Part shown: in pieces, positions 7,741 to 14,532 of the stretch | How positions within the stretch are numbered: the first letter of the stretch is position 1 | How the letters are laid out: every line of letters begins with the position of its first letter | Origin: Terriglobus roseus | GTDB taxonomy: Bacteria; Acidobacteriota; Terriglobia; Terriglobales; Acidobacteriaceae | Direction of reading: 5' to 3' | Length of the DNA stretch: 64,000 bases | Assembly: GCF_900105625.1 (NCBI RefSeq) | Contig: NZ_FNSD01000002.1 | Coordinates: 1 to 64,000, forward strand | The notes under the pieces: model-generated | What the model was told of the DNA's origin: nothing | Database searches by the model: none | The model's input: only the letters and a program-made list of their open reading frames with translations | Translations under genes and position numbers: made by a program

Positions 7741-8501
7741 GAACAGATCAAAATGAGATTTATGAAAACCCGGCGCCAGCCGGGGGATTAAGTTTTGATT
7801 TAAGAAGCTATTAAAAAGCTATTAGCGCATTTCCACAGAGTCTATAAACCATTTAGAATCAACTCTCTAAGAGAATAATTCTCGTAGCGCGGTCGGGCCA
7901 AATGCTCCGCTCGTCGGGTCAAATGCTCGGGGTCGTCGGGCAGGATGCTCGCCTCGGTCGGGCCAAATGCGCCACGTCCACAACTGTGGAAAACTTTCGG
8001 TCGGGCCAAATGCTCGTCGAACTCCCTAGGGAATCCTCGAAAAACCCTATAAATACGGGTGTTTCGTAGAATCGTGGTCGGGCCAAATGCTCGCATCTGC
8101 GCTCCAAAGTGCTCGTTTGCAGACCTCTGGTTCTGATCTGGTCGGGCCAAATGCTCTTACCGGCGCTTATCGCTGGTAAGCAGTCGGGTGAAATGCTCCG
8201 GAGTTCGAACAAATTCCCTCGGTCGGGCCAAATGCTCGGGTTCTGGCGCAATGACTTGGTCGGGGCAAATGCTCGCGAATGCCTTGCAACAGGCTTAAAG
8301 CCAGTTTTTCTGTAGATCTTGGGGTGTTCGGTCGGGCCAAATGCTCGCTGAAACGGGAGCACACGCCTCCTGGTCGGGCCAAATGCTCGCCTTAAGTCGG
8401 GCCAAATGCTCTCGCGGTCGGGCAGAATGCTCACGACTGGCCACGATGAAAATGCCGGAAACTGGGCAAAATCACCTATTTCGGGTCGGGCGGAATGCTC
8501 G
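7741..8501. other. Plasmid replication origin (oriV) candidate
   Basis: An A+T-rich stretch (7741-7885) contains two direct AAGCTATTA repeats 11 bp apart (7805-7813, 7816-7824) and a GAGAAT-A-ATTCTC palindrome (7871-7883). A near-match DnaA box ATTTCCACA lies at 7829-7837. An exact DnaA-box match TTTTCCACA lies on the minus strand at 7985-7993, inside the palindrome TCCACAACTGTGGA (7977-7990). The iteron array follows, and the TrfA-type initiator gene abuts the right end. AT-rich DNA, DnaA boxes, iterons and a Rep gene together are the classical form of an iteron-controlled origin. Confidence 0.82.
7891..8501. repeat. Iteron array, about 15 copies of an 18-bp repeat
   Basis: The consensus is GGTCGGGCCAAATGCTCG. 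Copies start at 7891, 7912, 7934, 7956, 7999, 8076, 8140, 8182, 8221, 8258, 8330, 8372, 8395, 8416 and 8484, with a decayed one near 8461. Several start-to-start distances are 21-22 bp or twice that (42-43 bp), keeping copies on one helix face; others, such as 37, 39 and 64-77 bp, do not all fit. Variants differ mainly at positions 9-11. All face one way. The last copy ends 1 bp before the stop codon of the initiator gene, and an extra copy lies inside that gene at 9435-9452. Iterons bind the Rep protein for initiation and copy control. Confidence 0.93.
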
Positions 8502-8502
8502 A

Positions 8503-9480
8503 TTAGCGCTTCCGCGACCTTGAATCAAACAGCGACCCCAGAACGTCCTTAGCCGAACTCATCTCCGGCTTGCGTTCCGTCACGTTTGTTGTTGCACGCA
8601 CTGGGAGAATCGTGCGCTCCTTGTCCCGTTTCTTCATGTCCTCGATCGCCTTGCGGCGAGTGTCCACGCGAGAGAGATGTCGCGCCTGGGCGTCTGTTGG
8701 CGGTCTCGTTATTTTGACGAGGTCATCCTCGATCTCAAAGGTCCACCCGATAGCGTCCTGGATAGTGGTCAGAGCGTTACGCAGTTCAACCCGAAAGTGC
8801 TTCAGCAACTTCGTGGGGCTGCCGGTCTTGTCCTTCAGAAAGGACACGGTAACGGGATATGGGCGGGCGTGGGTAGTGAAATAGCTATGGAGCCATTGCG
8901 CCAGCGGCTTCCCTTTCAACCTCATGCGCTCATCCCACTCGATCACCGACCAGCTCGCGGGCGCAAAGAGCTGTTTTATCTGGGGTGACAGCGAGATCCG
9001 ATAGAGCTTGCTGTCGAGTTCGCGCGTGTAAGAGTCGATTAGGCTGCCGGTGAAGACGTAGCGATGGCCGTTGATGTTCCAAGAGACATCGACCGTTCCT
9101 CTCTTGAGCCGACGGAGCGAGTTGTCCAGGTCGTCATAGTTGAGGTTGTTACGGCTCCTGCCGATGCTGTTTAGAAAGTCGGCTCCGCTAAACATTGCCT
9201 CGTTACCCAAGGGGTGACGACGAGAACGGTGCAACACTTCGAAGAAAACATCAGCGTCGTACTGGTTGAGCTGAGTGCCTGCGTACTTGATGCTCTGGCC
9301 GTCTTGGGCTGCGATCACAACGCCCTCGGGCTCAGTATCCGGGCTCCGTTGTTCGCCCAATGTTTTGCGCTTTGAACTTTGAATCCCGGCGAAAAAGGCT
9401 GAGCGCAACAACACATTTGGGCCGCCACGGACGGCGTCGGGCCAAATGGGAAGTTGCGAAGGTACCTTCTTAACGATCAT
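8503..9480 (-). CDS. trfA: TrfA-type plasmid replication initiator
   Basis: The 325-residue protein matches the TrfA/RepA winged-helix initiator pattern in its middle and C-terminal parts: DADVFFEVLHRSRR, YRISLSPQIKQLF, then LAQWLHSYFTTHARPYPVTV and LLKHFRVELRNAL. Such proteins bind iterons, melt the origin and recruit host helicase. ATG 9480 has a fitting AAGGGA ribosome-binding site 8 nt upstream. Its gene lies to the right of the iterons and is transcribed toward them, so the origin is downstream of rep rather than upstream. An iteron copy covers codons about 10-15, and octads plus the conserved element lie upstream, suggesting autoregulation. The family name is by recognition and not verified. 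Confidence 0.82.
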   Translation of the reverse strand: MIVKKVPSQLPIWPDAVRGGPNVLLRSAFFAGIQSSKRKTLGEQRSPDTEPEGVVIAAQDGQSIKYAGTQLNQYDADVFFEVLHRSRRHPLGNEAMFSGADFLNSIGRSRNNLNYDDLDNSLRRLKRGTVDVSWNINGHRYVFTGSLIDSYTRELDSKLYRISLSPQIKQLFAPASWSVIEWDERMRLKGKPLAQWLHSYFTTHARPYPVTVSFLKDKTGSPTKLLKHFRVELRNALTTIQDAIGWTFEIEDDLVKITRPPTDAQARHLSRVDTRRKAIEDMKKRDKERTILPVRATTNVTERKPEMSSAKDVLGSLFDSRSRKR

Positions 9481-9500
9481 CTATGTCATCCCTTCTAAAC

Positions 9501-9533
9501 CCTTAGCGCGTTGAAAGTCAGGATTTTTGACAC
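9501..9533. promoter_or_regulatory. Conserved intergenic element, copy 2 of 3
   Basis: CCTTAGCGCGTTGAAAGTCA followed by GGATTTTTGACAC matches the copies at 2228-2260 and 14496-14531. It lies 20 bp upstream of the initiator start, so read on the minus strand (GTGTCAAAAA ... TCAACGCGCTAAGG) it is in promoter position for trfA. Confidence 0.5.
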
Positions 9534-9549
9534 CCATGGCGCTAATTTT

Positions 9550-9597
9550 TTTAGAGCCTCAGACATGTAAACGTCTGAACGGCTAGATGTTTAGTTC
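9550..9597. repeat. Octad repeat array B (6 units)
   Basis: Six abutting 8-mers run TTTAGAGC, CTCAGACA, TGTAAACG, TCTGAACG, GCTAGATG and TTTAGTTC. They fit the family pattern NYTRRANG (strongest bases T at 3, A at 6). The array sits between the initiator gene and the ribbon-helix-helix gene, covering the latter's stop codon, in the initiator promoter region. Confidence 0.7.
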
Positions 9598-9872
9598 TCT
9601 TTGAGCCAGTTGTTCATCAATTCCTCAACCAATTCGGACATATCGCGCTCGTCGTCGTTGATCTTTAAACGGTGTTCGCAGTTCGCGAGGGTCTTTTTAC
9701 GGAGGTAAAGAGTTGTGGTCCGAAAGTCAGGATCTTTGCTCTTGGCAAGCTTGCCAGCACTCTTCGATGGCGCTTCGATACCACGCTCGGCTACCGGTTC
9801 AGAAAGGGGTTTCCGACGGGGTGCGAGAATCGCGTCGAATTGGCTACCGGACGTTTTAGTGGCGGTTGGCAT
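9591..9872 (-). CDS. Ribbon-helix-helix partition/regulator protein (ParG/omega-like)
   Basis: The 93-residue protein has a basic, flexible N-terminal half. Its C-terminal ribbon-helix-helix fold is seen as FRTTTLYLRKKTLANCEHRL followed by an SELVEELMNNWL helix (about residues 50-90). It overlaps the end of parA by 17 bp, the standard order for type Ib partition operons in which a small RHH protein binds the centromere and stimulates ParA. RHH partition proteins of the omega family bind tandem short repeats, and tandem 8-bp repeats flank this operon on both sides. I infer that this protein is the octad-binding factor. Confidence 0.72.
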   Translation of the reverse strand: MPTATKTSGSQFDAILAPRRKPLSEPVAERGIEAPSKSAGKLAKSKDPDFRTTTLYLRKKTLANCEHRLKINDDERDMSELVEELMNNWLKEN

Positions 9873-10467
9873 ATTTCAAGGCTTCCTTTCCAGTTGTGAG
9901 GTAGGCTTCCCACGCGCGTTTGGCGCGTGGATCATCGACTTGCGAAACGAGCAATCCACCTGCGGCGGCACGCTCGAATGCTTTCAGCCTGGGAATGCCG
10001 ACGGAGAAAACGGGAACGTTTGCGCGCTCTAGCGCGGCCCGAAGGTTGTTGCCTTCGGGCTCCGGCGGCGGCGGCATCTTCGTGATGAGGACACGGTAGT
10101 TCTCTGCTCCGAGTGTCTGAAGTGCAGAGATAGTCAGCCGTAGACCGTCACTGTCCATTGTGGCCGGGACTGCGGGGATGATAAGCAGGTCGCATCCTTC
10201 AGCCAAAGCCTTGAGGTCCGCATCGCTTGGACGCTGGCCTGTGTCGATCACACTATGTTCGAACTGCTTGGCTAGTTTCATAGCCGAGCGCACATCAGCA
10301 ACTCGATACGGAAGTCCTGGGCCACGTTCTGACCATTCCGTCGCGTTGCGGGTAGCGTCTCCATCAAGTAGAAGCGTCGGCGCGAGTGTTTGGAGGTAGG
10401 CGGCAATATGAATTGCCGTCGTGGTCTTGCCTACTCCCCCCTTGAAGCTGGCGATGGCTACATGCAT
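9856..10467 (-). CDS. parA: ParA-family partition ATPase
   Basis: The protein begins MHVAIASFKGGVGKTTTAIH, with the deviant Walker A motif KGGVGKTT of ParA/MinD ATPases, followed by LLDGDATRNATEW (Walker A') and SVIDTGQRP (Walker B). I prefer the ATG at 10467, which has AGGGA about 10 nt upstream; an in-frame ATG at 10485 would add six residues without such a site. At 203 residues it is the short type Ib form without an N-terminal HTH, so DNA binding and autoregulation would fall to the RHH partner. It positions plasmid copies before cell division. Octad array C covers its promoter. Confidence 0.92.
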   Translation of the reverse strand: MHVAIASFKGGVGKTTTAIHIAAYLQTLAPTLLLDGDATRNATEWSERGPGLPYRVADVRSAMKLAKQFEHSVIDTGQRPSDADLKALAEGCDLLIIPAVPATMDSDGLRLTISALQTLGAENYRVLITKMPPPPEPEGNNLRAALERANVPVFSVGIPRLKAFERAAAGGLLVSQVDDPRAKRAWEAYLTTGKEALKYANRH

Positions 10468-10483
10468 GACGTTTCGTTCCCTC

Positions 10484-10547
10484 ATCAGAAGTGTAAATAG
10501 GAAAAGCTCTAAACACCTAGAACTCTGAATGTCTAAAAGCTCAGATG
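10484..10547. repeat. Octad repeat array C (8 units) upstream of parA
   Basis: Eight in-register 8-mers are seen: ATCAGAAG, TGTAAATA, a decayed GGAAAAGC, then TCTAAACA, CCTAGAAC, TCTGAATG, TCTAAAAG and CTCAGATG. The array starts 16 bp above the parA start codon and fills the promoter region, a position expected for an autoregulatory operator or centromere of a type Ib partition system. Confidence 0.7.
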
Positions 10548-10591
10548 TACCCCAAGAGATACGAGATTTGGGGCAAATAAGGCGATTTCAA

Positions 10592-10631
10592 GCTGAACGC
10601 TTAGAAGCCTAGACGTTTAGGCTGCTAGAAG
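10592..10631. repeat. Octad repeat array D (5 units) at the ardC 3' end
   Basis: The units are GCTGAACG, CTTAGAAG, CCTAGACG, TTTAGGCT and GCTAGAAG. The array spans the stop codon of the antirestriction gene and its last codons, and continues the set upstream of parA. Confidence 0.65.
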
Positions 10632-11591
10632 CATTCGATCAGTCGATGGGAAGCCCGTCTCGTCGGTCTCCCCCTCGCTTCCCTGCTCAACCGCAGCACC
10701 TTCACCTTTGATCAAGTCCACCGCGCGTTGCGCAGAGGCCGCTGCCTGAACAATCAGCCTGTTGTCCTGTTTCAGAGCGCTGATCCAGTGCTGGATGTAC
10801 GCGGTGGTGTTTTCTTCGGAATGTTCCGTGGCGATTCCAGCGATAGCACTGAGAAAGGCTGCACCTGTCTCTGCAATCAGCTCCTCTTTGCTGTAAAGCT
10901 CATCGCCAAAATTCACTCCGAAAGCCCTAGCGAGGCGACTCTCGTGGCCGGTGCTATGAATCAATTCGTGAAAGAGGGTCTTGTAGTAGTGGGCCGTATC
11001 GATGAAACGAAAACGAGCGGGCAGATGAACGGAATCAGTGCTTGGGCGATAGTAAGCTCGGCTTTCTGATTCAATCTCTGTCCGAATGTTGGGCCGTCCG
11101 GCCCAATTGTTCACGATAGCCTCGCAGGCGCTGTCCGTCTCAACCATGTTCGGCAGAGGCTCTTCAATGGTCGGCACGTCGAGGCCGTCGCATTGTTCTA
11201 CGTTGAAGACGTTGTAATAGGTGAGCATGAAGGGGGGGCGCTTGGTTTCGGTCTCATCCTCGCCCTGCTGATCCGCTTTGGAGCGCTGTGCAAGTTGCTT
11301 GTAAAAAACGATCCGCTCGCTGCGCTCACCCTTGCGAACTGAACCGCCCAACTCCTGGGCCTGTTTGAAAGTGAGCCAGAACGGAGAGCTAAACCCCGTG
11401 CCCCAAAGGAGCATAATATTCACGCCTCGGTATGGCTTGCCGGTGCAGAAGTTTCGCGGAAAGACACCGCCTGCATAACGAGGGGTCTTCCAAGGCTTCT
11501 CCCATGGGACGACGCCTTTTTCGAGACTTGCGATAATCCGGTCTGTGACGATCTGGTAGATGTTGAGTTTGTCTCCGTTAGGCTTGCTCAT
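10617..11591 (-). CDS. ardC: ArdC-family antirestriction protein (ssDNA-binding, zincin-like)
   Basis: The 324-residue protein starts with the ArdC ssDNA-binding domain (IYQIVTDRIIASLEKGVVPW...PWKTPR, with FRGVN-like KPYRGVNIMLL). The metallopeptidase-like C-terminal part carries HELIHSTGHESRL (HExxH, about residues 218-230) and a downstream EELIAE glutamate. ArdC proteins travel with conjugative plasmids and protect incoming DNA from host restriction. The leader carries AGTCAGGAGAGA before the ATG, nearly identical to those of the ParB-like and ssb genes. Octads and the duplicated structured element lie immediately upstream. Confidence 0.9.
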   Translation of the reverse strand: MSKPNGDKLNIYQIVTDRIIASLEKGVVPWEKPWKTPRYAGGVFPRNFCTGKPYRGVNIMLLWGTGFSSPFWLTFKQAQELGGSVRKGERSERIVFYKQLAQRSKADQQGEDETETKRPPFMLTYYNVFNVEQCDGLDVPTIEEPLPNMVETDSACEAIVNNWAGRPNIRTEIESESRAYYRPSTDSVHLPARFRFIDTAHYYKTLFHELIHSTGHESRLARAFGVNFGDELYSKEELIAETGAAFLSAIAGIATEHSEENTTAYIQHWISALKQDNRLIVQAAASAQRAVDLIKGEGAAVEQGSEGETDETGFPSTDRMLLAA

Positions 11592-11649
11592 TGGGTCTCT
11601 CCTGACTCTGGTTGATAGGTTGAGGTCGTCGGTGTTCCCGCACCGGGCT

Positions 11650-11729
11650 TCTAGATATTTAGACGTTTAGATGTCTAAAAGGTTGCGCGTTTAGAGTGTT
11701 ATTTTTCTAGATGTTTAGCAGGTTGAGTT
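11650..11729. repeat. Octad repeat array E (10 units) upstream of ardC
   Basis: All units share one register: TCTAGATA, TTTAGACG, TTTAGATG, TCTAAAAG, GTTGCGCG (decayed), TTTAGAGT, GTTATTTT (decayed), TCTAGATG, TTTAGCAG and GTTGAGTT. Units 1-6 are almost identical to array G before ssb, including the decayed GTTGCGCG, so the two arrays are duplicates. It lies about 60 bp upstream of ardC. Confidence 0.75.
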
Positions 11730-11740
11730 TGGGCGTCGTG

Positions 11741-11923
11741 ACGAACGGCATGAAACTTCATGCCGGAATGATGAGAGAAAGGCACTCGGGGCGGCAAAGT
11801 GCAATGGGGAGGGGAATCACCCATCCTCAGATTTCTCAGGACGAAGCGAAGCGTAGGTCTGCACAAGCGCAGCGCGGAAGACTGCGGGAAACCCCTTGCG
11901 CTGCGCCAGGGCGCAGCCCTCAG
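11741..11923. ncRNA. Duplicated structured element, copy 1 (function unknown)
   Basis: This ~180-bp non-coding segment is a diverged copy of 14976-15176. It starts with a perfect hairpin CGGCATGAA-AC-TTCATGCCG (11746-11765). Strongly shared blocks follow: GGGGAGGGGAATCACCCATC, GGTCTGCACAAGCG, GCGCGGAAGACTGCGGG and CCCCTTGCGCTGCGCCAGGG. A second stem GCTGCGCC-AG-GGCGCAGC closes it. The first hairpin has paired base changes in the other copy (AA/TT versus TA/TA), which argues for selection on structure. It lies upstream of ardC. It could be an RNA, a single-stranded-DNA promoter or a protein site; no open frame is conserved. Confidence 0.5.
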
Positions 11924-11926
11924 GGA

Positions 11927-12122
11927 ATTGAATGTTTAGAGCCTTGAAGCTCTAGCCATTTGAGCATCTAGAACTTCAGTCGCGGTCTTGAGCCTCAAAG
12001 CCTTCGGCATTCAAGCTACATAAAACGATGGACGCGTAAACTTCTGCATCTTTGAACATTCAGAGCCTTAGAGTGTTAGATGGCTAGAGTCTTAGCTGTT
12101 GAGATGGCTAGAGTTCTGATCT
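11927..12122. repeat. Octad repeat array F (about 22 units), largest array
   Basis: Three in-register runs are present. Run 1 (11927-11982) is ATTGAATG, TTTAGAGC, CTTGAAGC, TCTAGCCA, TTTGAGCA, TCTAGAAC, TTCAGTCG. Run 2 (11986-12017) is weaker. Run 3 (12035-12122) has eleven units such as TTTGAACA, CTTAGAGT, GTTAGATG, GCTAGAGT, CTTAGCTG. The array separates the structured element from the small gene at 12108-12371 and reaches its stop codon. Size and position between parA and the ParB-like gene make it the best centromere candidate. Confidence 0.65.
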
Positions 12123-12371
12123 TCGGGACTGATCGCGGGGACGAGCTTGGGTGAGTCGTGGCCGCGACCACGGAGAGGAACGACGTAGAAACTCCTTCAG
12201 AGCATCGTCCAACTTCTGACGTGCCTGGAGTAGGTCATAAAGATTCCAGCTAGTAGAGCAGCCGCCTTTGATTCCGCTGCGGCCGTCCTTCTCAGGGTTG
12301 TAGCGTGGATGCCGGTCGCACTTTGCTGTGACACGTTCGCGAAGCTGAACTTTGTGCGTGAATTTGAGCAT
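12108..12371 (-). CDS. Small conserved-looking plasmid protein, unknown function
   Basis: The 87-residue protein contains AKCDRHPRYNPEKDGRSGIKGGCSTSW followed by a helical NLYDLLQARQKLDDALKEFL. Two Cys and a His suggest a small metal-binding or structural fold. ATG 12371 has a GGAG ribosome-binding site 9 nt upstream, and the gene follows the ParB-like gene by 53 bp on the same strand. I do not recognise a family. The very basic C-terminal tail (SRPRLTQARPRDQSRR) is probably disordered and nucleic-acid-contacting. Confidence 0.6.
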   Translation of the reverse strand: MLKFTHKVQLRERVTAKCDRHPRYNPEKDGRSGIKGGCSTSWNLYDLLQARQKLDDALKEFLRRSSPWSRPRLTQARPRDQSRRSEL

Positions 12372-12424
12372 GGTACTGGTCTCCGTCGCGCGGTGGGGCC
12401 GAGTAAACCCCGGCCCTCATCCGG

Positions 12425-13975
12425 CTATGCCTTGCGATTCGTCGTTGTTTTCAAAGACTTTCGTGGAGTGGTCTTCTTGCCTTCGCGAGTAGGGCGAGCG
12501 GTTTTAGGAAACAACTTCTCGGCTTCCAACAGATAGTCAGGCTCCCCGGGACGGGGAAGTCCCAGCCAGCTTCCAAGGGCCAGTTCAGCCAGAAAACCGA
12601 ATAAGCTGGAGGAAGGGCACGAAGAAACTGCATCGGCGCATACATCATCACTACCTTTATCTCCGTCTGGTGAGCCGTCTTCGAATCGCAAGGCAATTCG
12701 TTCCATAGCGTCATCAAGATCACCGCGCACAAGAGCCGTGAGGATGAGCCGCGTTTGAGCTTCAGAACCTACAGAAGGGAACCGAAGGATGAGCGACCTG
12801 AATCGTTTTTCCCTTTGCTCCTTTTGCTTTTGTAGCTTTTCGCGTTCAAGCTGGGCCTGTTGCATCCGCTCTTCGAAGTCCGAATCCTCCTCGCTATCGC
12901 CTGTGTCGGCGCGGCGGCGCGGATGATGAACCGAACAATTCTTGTCTGTGCAGACGGTGTATTGCTGTCCGAGGCCTGAACCATAGGTGACGATTGCAAC
13001 TGCTGCATTTGGGCAGGTATGCGGTGGAACGTCACCCTCCTCAGCCTCTTCGCCAGCGATAACGGTGTACTCGAAAGGGGCAAGTTCCCCAGTCGGGCGG
13101 TCTTTCTCGGGTCGCCATCCGGTGCTGATCTGCACTAATGCTGCATTTTGTGACTTCGCTCGCTCAATATGGGCCGCGATCTTGGAACGGAAACAGATGG
13201 CGTTCGTGCAGTTGTCATCCTTTACGTCCGCGAAGAGGGCGGTGTTGAAACCGGTCCTGCTTGGGCAGGTTAGGCAGCATCCTGCTTCGGGGAGCAGGTC
13301 AGCGTCGTCGGCAGGGAAGGGAGCTGACGATAGGCCGAGAAACAGGTTCTCCTGAATCCATGCCGAAAGGTGTTTTGCCGGGAGCAAGTGGCGTTCGTCA
13401 TCACGGTAGTCTTTGCGGAACGCATTAGGGAAGGCTTCGGATTGTTGGTCAGAGGACAGGCGGGCGAGAAGGTTCGCATGGCTAGCCGTAATCTCGTCCT
13501 GCTGAAATGCCTCGGCAATCTCGGGAATGAGTGATAGCAACGTGAGCCGCGCATAGATATGGCTCTGGCTCTTGCTGCACTTCGACGCGAGAGCGGCTAC
13601 ATCGTATCCGGGCACCTCTAGGAGCCGCTTATACCCGCTGGCCTCTTCGTAGGGATGAACGTCTTCACGCTGGCTGTTCTCGATGATCTGAACTTCAAGG
13701 GTCTGGGCGTCGCTCAGGTCGATGATTCTGGCCGGGACATCAGCCAGGTCTGCGATCTGCGCTGCACGATAACGCCTAGCACCGGCGACGATTTCGAAGC
13801 GTTCTGCTTTCGGGCGAACGGTGATGGGCTGAATGAGGCCGTGGGTGCGGATGCTTCCTGCAAGCTCCTGCAGCTTGGCCGGATCGAACGTGCGGCGAGG
13901 ATTTGTGGCTGATTCGAAGAGGCTAGCAATCGGAAGGGTCTGGTAGTCTGTCTGTGAAATCGTCGCGGTGTTCAT
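12425..13975 (-). CDS. ParB/RepB/Spo0J-family protein with Cys cluster
   Basis: The 516-residue protein has a ParB N-terminal domain: NPRRTF, the CTP-binding-type motif as GARRYRAA, and ENSQREDVHPYEEA at about residues 100-112. A helix-turn-helix follows (VAALASKCSKSQSHIYARLTLL). A cysteine-rich segment then appears (CCLTCPSRTGFN...DNCTNAICF, about residues 230-262), and a highly charged coiled region lies near residues 360-395. It is larger than classical ParB and lies apart from parA, so it may be a ParB-like plasmid regulator or nuclease rather than the ParA partner. It shares the AGTCAGGAGA leader with ardC and ssb. Confidence 0.83.
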   Translation of the reverse strand: MNTATISQTDYQTLPIASLFESATNPRRTFDPAKLQELAGSIRTHGLIQPITVRPKAERFEIVAGARRYRAAQIADLADVPARIIDLSDAQTLEVQIIENSQREDVHPYEEASGYKRLLEVPGYDVAALASKCSKSQSHIYARLTLLSLIPEIAEAFQQDEITASHANLLARLSSDQQSEAFPNAFRKDYRDDERHLLPAKHLSAWIQENLFLGLSSAPFPADDADLLPEAGCCLTCPSRTGFNTALFADVKDDNCTNAICFRSKIAAHIERAKSQNAALVQISTGWRPEKDRPTGELAPFEYTVIAGEEAEEGDVPPHTCPNAAVAIVTYGSGLGQQYTVCTDKNCSVHHPRRRADTGDSEEDSDFEERMQQAQLEREKLQKQKEQREKRFRSLILRFPSVGSEAQTRLILTALVRGDLDDAMERIALRFEDGSPDGDKGSDDVCADAVSSCPSSSLFGFLAELALGSWLGLPRPGEPDYLLEAEKLFPKTARPTREGKKTTPRKSLKTTTNRKA

Positions 13976-14017
13976 TCCTTGTCTCTCCTGACTTGGGTTT
14001 GTGCAGCGTGGCGGTTA

Positions 14018-14041
14018 GGGGCAGTGTTCCCGCACTGCCCC
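14018..14041. terminator. GC hairpin between ssb and the ParB-like gene
   Basis: GGGGCAGTG (14018-14026) pairs perfectly with CACTGCCCC (14033-14041) around TTCCCG. No T-tract follows on the minus strand, so it may attenuate or stabilise rather than terminate. A related, weaker hairpin with the same TTCCCG loop (GGTG/CACC) lies near 11631-11644, upstream of ardC. Confidence 0.45.
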
Positions 14042-14056
14042 ACCTGAAAGCCCTCG

Positions 14057-14398
14057 TTATTCGGTATCCTTCGCGGTGACCAGCTCAATCGCAGAAGCAA
14101 GAATCTCGGCGCTGTACATGGTCACCTTCTCGCCACCAACTTCCTTCTCATAGTTGTTGTTCCTCAGCTTTCCTTCGACGAAAATCCGGTCGCCCTTCTT
14201 GAGCTTCTTTGCGTAAGAGCGAAGGTTTCCAAAGACCACAATGGTGTGCCAGTCGGTACGGGTCTGCCAGTTCTTTTCGTCGTCTGTCCACTTCTCAGAG
14301 GTCGCGATGCTGAAGGTGACTGGAGCGTTCTCGCTTGCCTGCTTCGGATCGGCTCCGAGGTGTCCAATCTGAAGGGTCTTGTTGAGGTCGTTAATCAT
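14057..14398 (-). CDS. ssb: Single-stranded DNA-binding protein
   Basis: The 113-residue protein is a single OB fold of the SSB family: MINDLNKTLQIGHLGADPK, TFSIATSEKW, DWHTIVVFGNLRSYAKKLKKGDRIFVEGKL. It lacks the long acidic-tipped C-terminal tail of chromosomal SSBs, ending VTAKDTE. Plasmid SSBs coat the transferred strand during conjugation and support replication. ATG 14398 follows AGTCAGGAGA. Octad array G and conserved element copy 3 lie directly upstream. Confidence 0.92.
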   Translation of the reverse strand: MINDLNKTLQIGHLGADPKQASENAPVTFSIATSEKWTDDEKNWQTRTDWHTIVVFGNLRSYAKKLKKGDRIFVEGKLRNNNYEKEVGGEKVTMYSAEILASAIELVTAKDTE

Positions 14399-14425
14399 GG
14401 TTTTTCTCCTGACTTGTTTTGTACT

Positions 14426-14473
14426 TCTAGATGTTTAGACGTTTAGATGTCTAGAAAGTTGCGCGTTTAGAGT
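14426..14473. repeat. Octad repeat array G (6 units) upstream of ssb
   Basis: The units are TCTAGATG, TTTAGACG, TTTAGATG, TCTAGAAA, GTTGCGCG (decayed) and TTTAGAGT, nearly identical to units 1-6 of array E. The array lies 28 bp upstream of the ssb start codon. Confidence 0.75.
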
Positions 14474-14495
14474 AGTTATTTTTGTTTGTTCGTTA

Positions 14496-14531
14496 CTCTT
14501 AGGGCGTGTTGAGACGCGGGTTTTGTGACAC
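14496..14531. promoter_or_regulatory. Conserved intergenic element, copy 3 of 3
   Basis: CTCTTAGGGCGTGTTGAGAC, then GCGGGTTTTGTGACAC, aligns with 2228-2260 and 9501-9533. It lies between the stop of the 14533-14946 gene and octad array G, about 100 bp above ssb. Confidence 0.5.
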
Positions 14532-14532
14532 T

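Noticed and set aside
7842-8434. Minus-strand frames of 102 and 171 codons in the iteron region
   Set aside because: The translations are periodic (HLARP, SIWPD, AFGPT) because they read the iterons; they are not proteins.
7891-8501. Regular repeats that might be a CRISPR array
   Set aside because: Repeat length 18 bp, irregular spacing, no unique spacers of constant length, no cas genes; the TrfA-type gene alongside explains them as iterons.
11711-11947. Plus-strand 78-codon frame across the structured element
   Set aside because: The frame is not conserved in the second copy of the element, and the base changes there preserve pairing rather than codons.
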